Of a stretch of DNA of 64,000 nucleotides, positions 63,399-64,000 are shown piece after piece. The notes below the pieces were generated by a model. The model was not told the DNA's origin and searched no databases. It was given only the letters and a program-made list of their open reading frames with translations. A program made the translations under genes and the position numbers. Each line of letters begins with the position of its first letter. The first letter of the stretch is position 1. The stretch is from Gp6-AA40 sp963741135 (lineage in GTDB: Bacteria > Acidobacteriota > Vicinamibacteria > Vicinamibacterales > UBA2999). Location: NCBI GenBank assembly GCA_963741135.1, contig CAVUHC010000007.1, positions 186,001 to 250,000 on the forward strand, read 5' to 3'.

Positions 63399-64000
63399 TG
63401 GAGAAAATGCTGGCCGCGCTGAAAGTCGCACCAGCCACAACGGAGCTGCGCGAGTTCGATCTTCCGGACGTTCCTCCGGATGCCGCGTTGATGAAGGTGG
63501 AAGTCGCCGGCGTCTGCGGCACTGATGTCAGCCAATACAAGCTGCCGCTGCGCGGCGCTCCGCTCATCATGGGCCACGAGAACGTCGGATACCTGGCCAA
63601 GGTCGGCAGTACGTTCGCGCGTCACAAGGGGGTGAAGGAGGGGGACCTCATGTTCCTCGAGCATTACCTCCCGTGCGGCAACTGCGAGTGGGACCACATG
63701 GGCGAGTACCGCCACTGTGCAGCCACGGAGTGGTTTTACGATCCGAAAGCGATCCGGTATGGCTACACCTCCATCGATACTGCGCCTTCCCTCTGGGGAG
63801 GCTTCAGCCACTATCTGTATCTCCCGCTGAACGCCGTGCTCCACAAGGTGCCCGACGGCCTCTCGCCCGAGCTGGCCGGCATCGCAACGCCCATGTCCAA
63901 CGGCATTCAATGGACCCTCATGGATGGTGGTGTCGGGTACGCCTCGACCGTCCTGATCCAGGGCCCGGGCCAGCAGGGACAGTGTTGCGCGATGGCGGCG
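63398..64000 (+). CDS. Zinc-dependent alcohol dehydrogenase (partial, runs off the window)
   Basis: The first 201 residues of a medium-chain dehydrogenase. GVCGTDVSQYK and GHENVGYL carry the catalytic-zinc Cys and His-Glu; CGNCEWDHMGEYRHC is the structural-zinc loop. GPGQQGQ at the end begins the NAD(P)-binding Rossmann fold (usual form GxGxxG). The ATG shares one base with the upstream stop, so it is translationally coupled to the decarboxylase-like gene. It would oxidise an alcohol formed in the same pathway. Confidence 0.88.
   Translation, partial: MEKMLAALKVAPATTELREFDLPDVPPDAALMKVEVAGVCGTDVSQYKLPLRGAPLIMGHENVGYLAKVGSTFARHKGVKEGDLMFLEHYLPCGNCEWDHMGEYRHCAATEWFYDPKAIRYGYTSIDTAPSLWGGFSHYLYLPLNAVLHKVPDGLSPELAGIATPMSNGIQWTLMDGGVGYASTVLIQGPGQQGQCCAMAA

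Noticed and set aside
1..64000. tRNA or rRNA genes
   Set aside because: I looked for the usual T-arm and acceptor patterns and for rRNA core motifs by eye and saw none. A covariance-model search would be decisive.

Overview
The window is high-GC, gene-dense bacterial DNA. Three TonB-dependent outer-membrane receptors with an N-terminal carboxypeptidase-regulatory fold, many secreted beta-propeller and amidohydrolase proteins, three DUF6152-type small exported proteins and five members of an uncharacterised exported family with the motif RWEGDTLVVD (called RWEGD below) suggest an Acidobacteriota of the Vicinamibacteria type, probably from soil. That assignment is inference; no rRNA or tRNA gene was recognised. 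Several genes are broken by single-base indels. These cluster in some stretches (about 5.7-9.4, 12.8-16.3, 22.2-26.4, 35.7-39.5 kb) while other stretches are clean, so many may be consensus errors of a metagenome assembly rather than decay.

Layout. 0-4.7 kb: aromatic-acid type MFS transporter, a perfect 33-bp inverted repeat, two exported cupins coupled to an exported aldose 1-epimerase, a TetR regulator. 4.8-9.4 kb (minus): TonB receptor, DUF6152, RWEGD protein. 9.7-12.5 kb: NHL propeller and a large unrecognised protein. 12.8-16.3 kb (minus): exported TldD-like protease and a paralogue without the HExxxH motif. 16.7-18.3 kb: two RWEGD genes. 18.2-23.9 kb: a mobile block in which a bacteriophytochrome and its heme oxygenase lie between a deleted and a full-length copy of the same IS5-like element, with gene stubs at the edges. 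23.9-26.4 kb (minus): cytochrome c and a Tat-exported thiamine-diphosphate enzyme.

26.6-35.7 kb is an accessory island. It holds a TIR-pseudokinase-globin fusion preceded by two tandem 52/51-bp repeats, a YjbQ-like protein, a stub of a radical SAM gene, a membrane-anchored winged-helix regulator, a TIR-TPR protein, a sulfatase fragment with a 184-bp tandem duplication, a second DUF6152/RWEGD pair, and eroded copies of local genes next to GGGATCA tracts.

35.7-47.3 kb: a 5'-truncated amidohydrolase, a second TonB receptor, a Tat amidohydrolase, a two-subunit molybdenum hydroxylase, a YtcJ-like amidohydrolase and an M14 carboxypeptidase. 47.7-56.4 kb: exported and cell-surface proteins, two glycosyltransferases, a DASS anion transporter and a cytochrome/propeller lyase-like protein. 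56.7-64 kb (plus) looks like one catabolic operon: TonB receptor, ACMSD-like amidohydrolase, DUF6152, RWEGD, 4,5-dihydroxyphthalate decarboxylase-like protein, zinc alcohol dehydrogenase running off the end.

Taken together the ordinary genes suggest uptake and breakdown of plant- or soil-derived aromatic or heterocyclic compounds. The most unusual item is the TIR-pseudokinase-globin protein at 26780-28504. The most systematic one is the DUF6152 + RWEGD gene pair, which occurs three times in the same order. Intergenic spaces carry several families of inverted repeats, mostly placed directly after stop codons.
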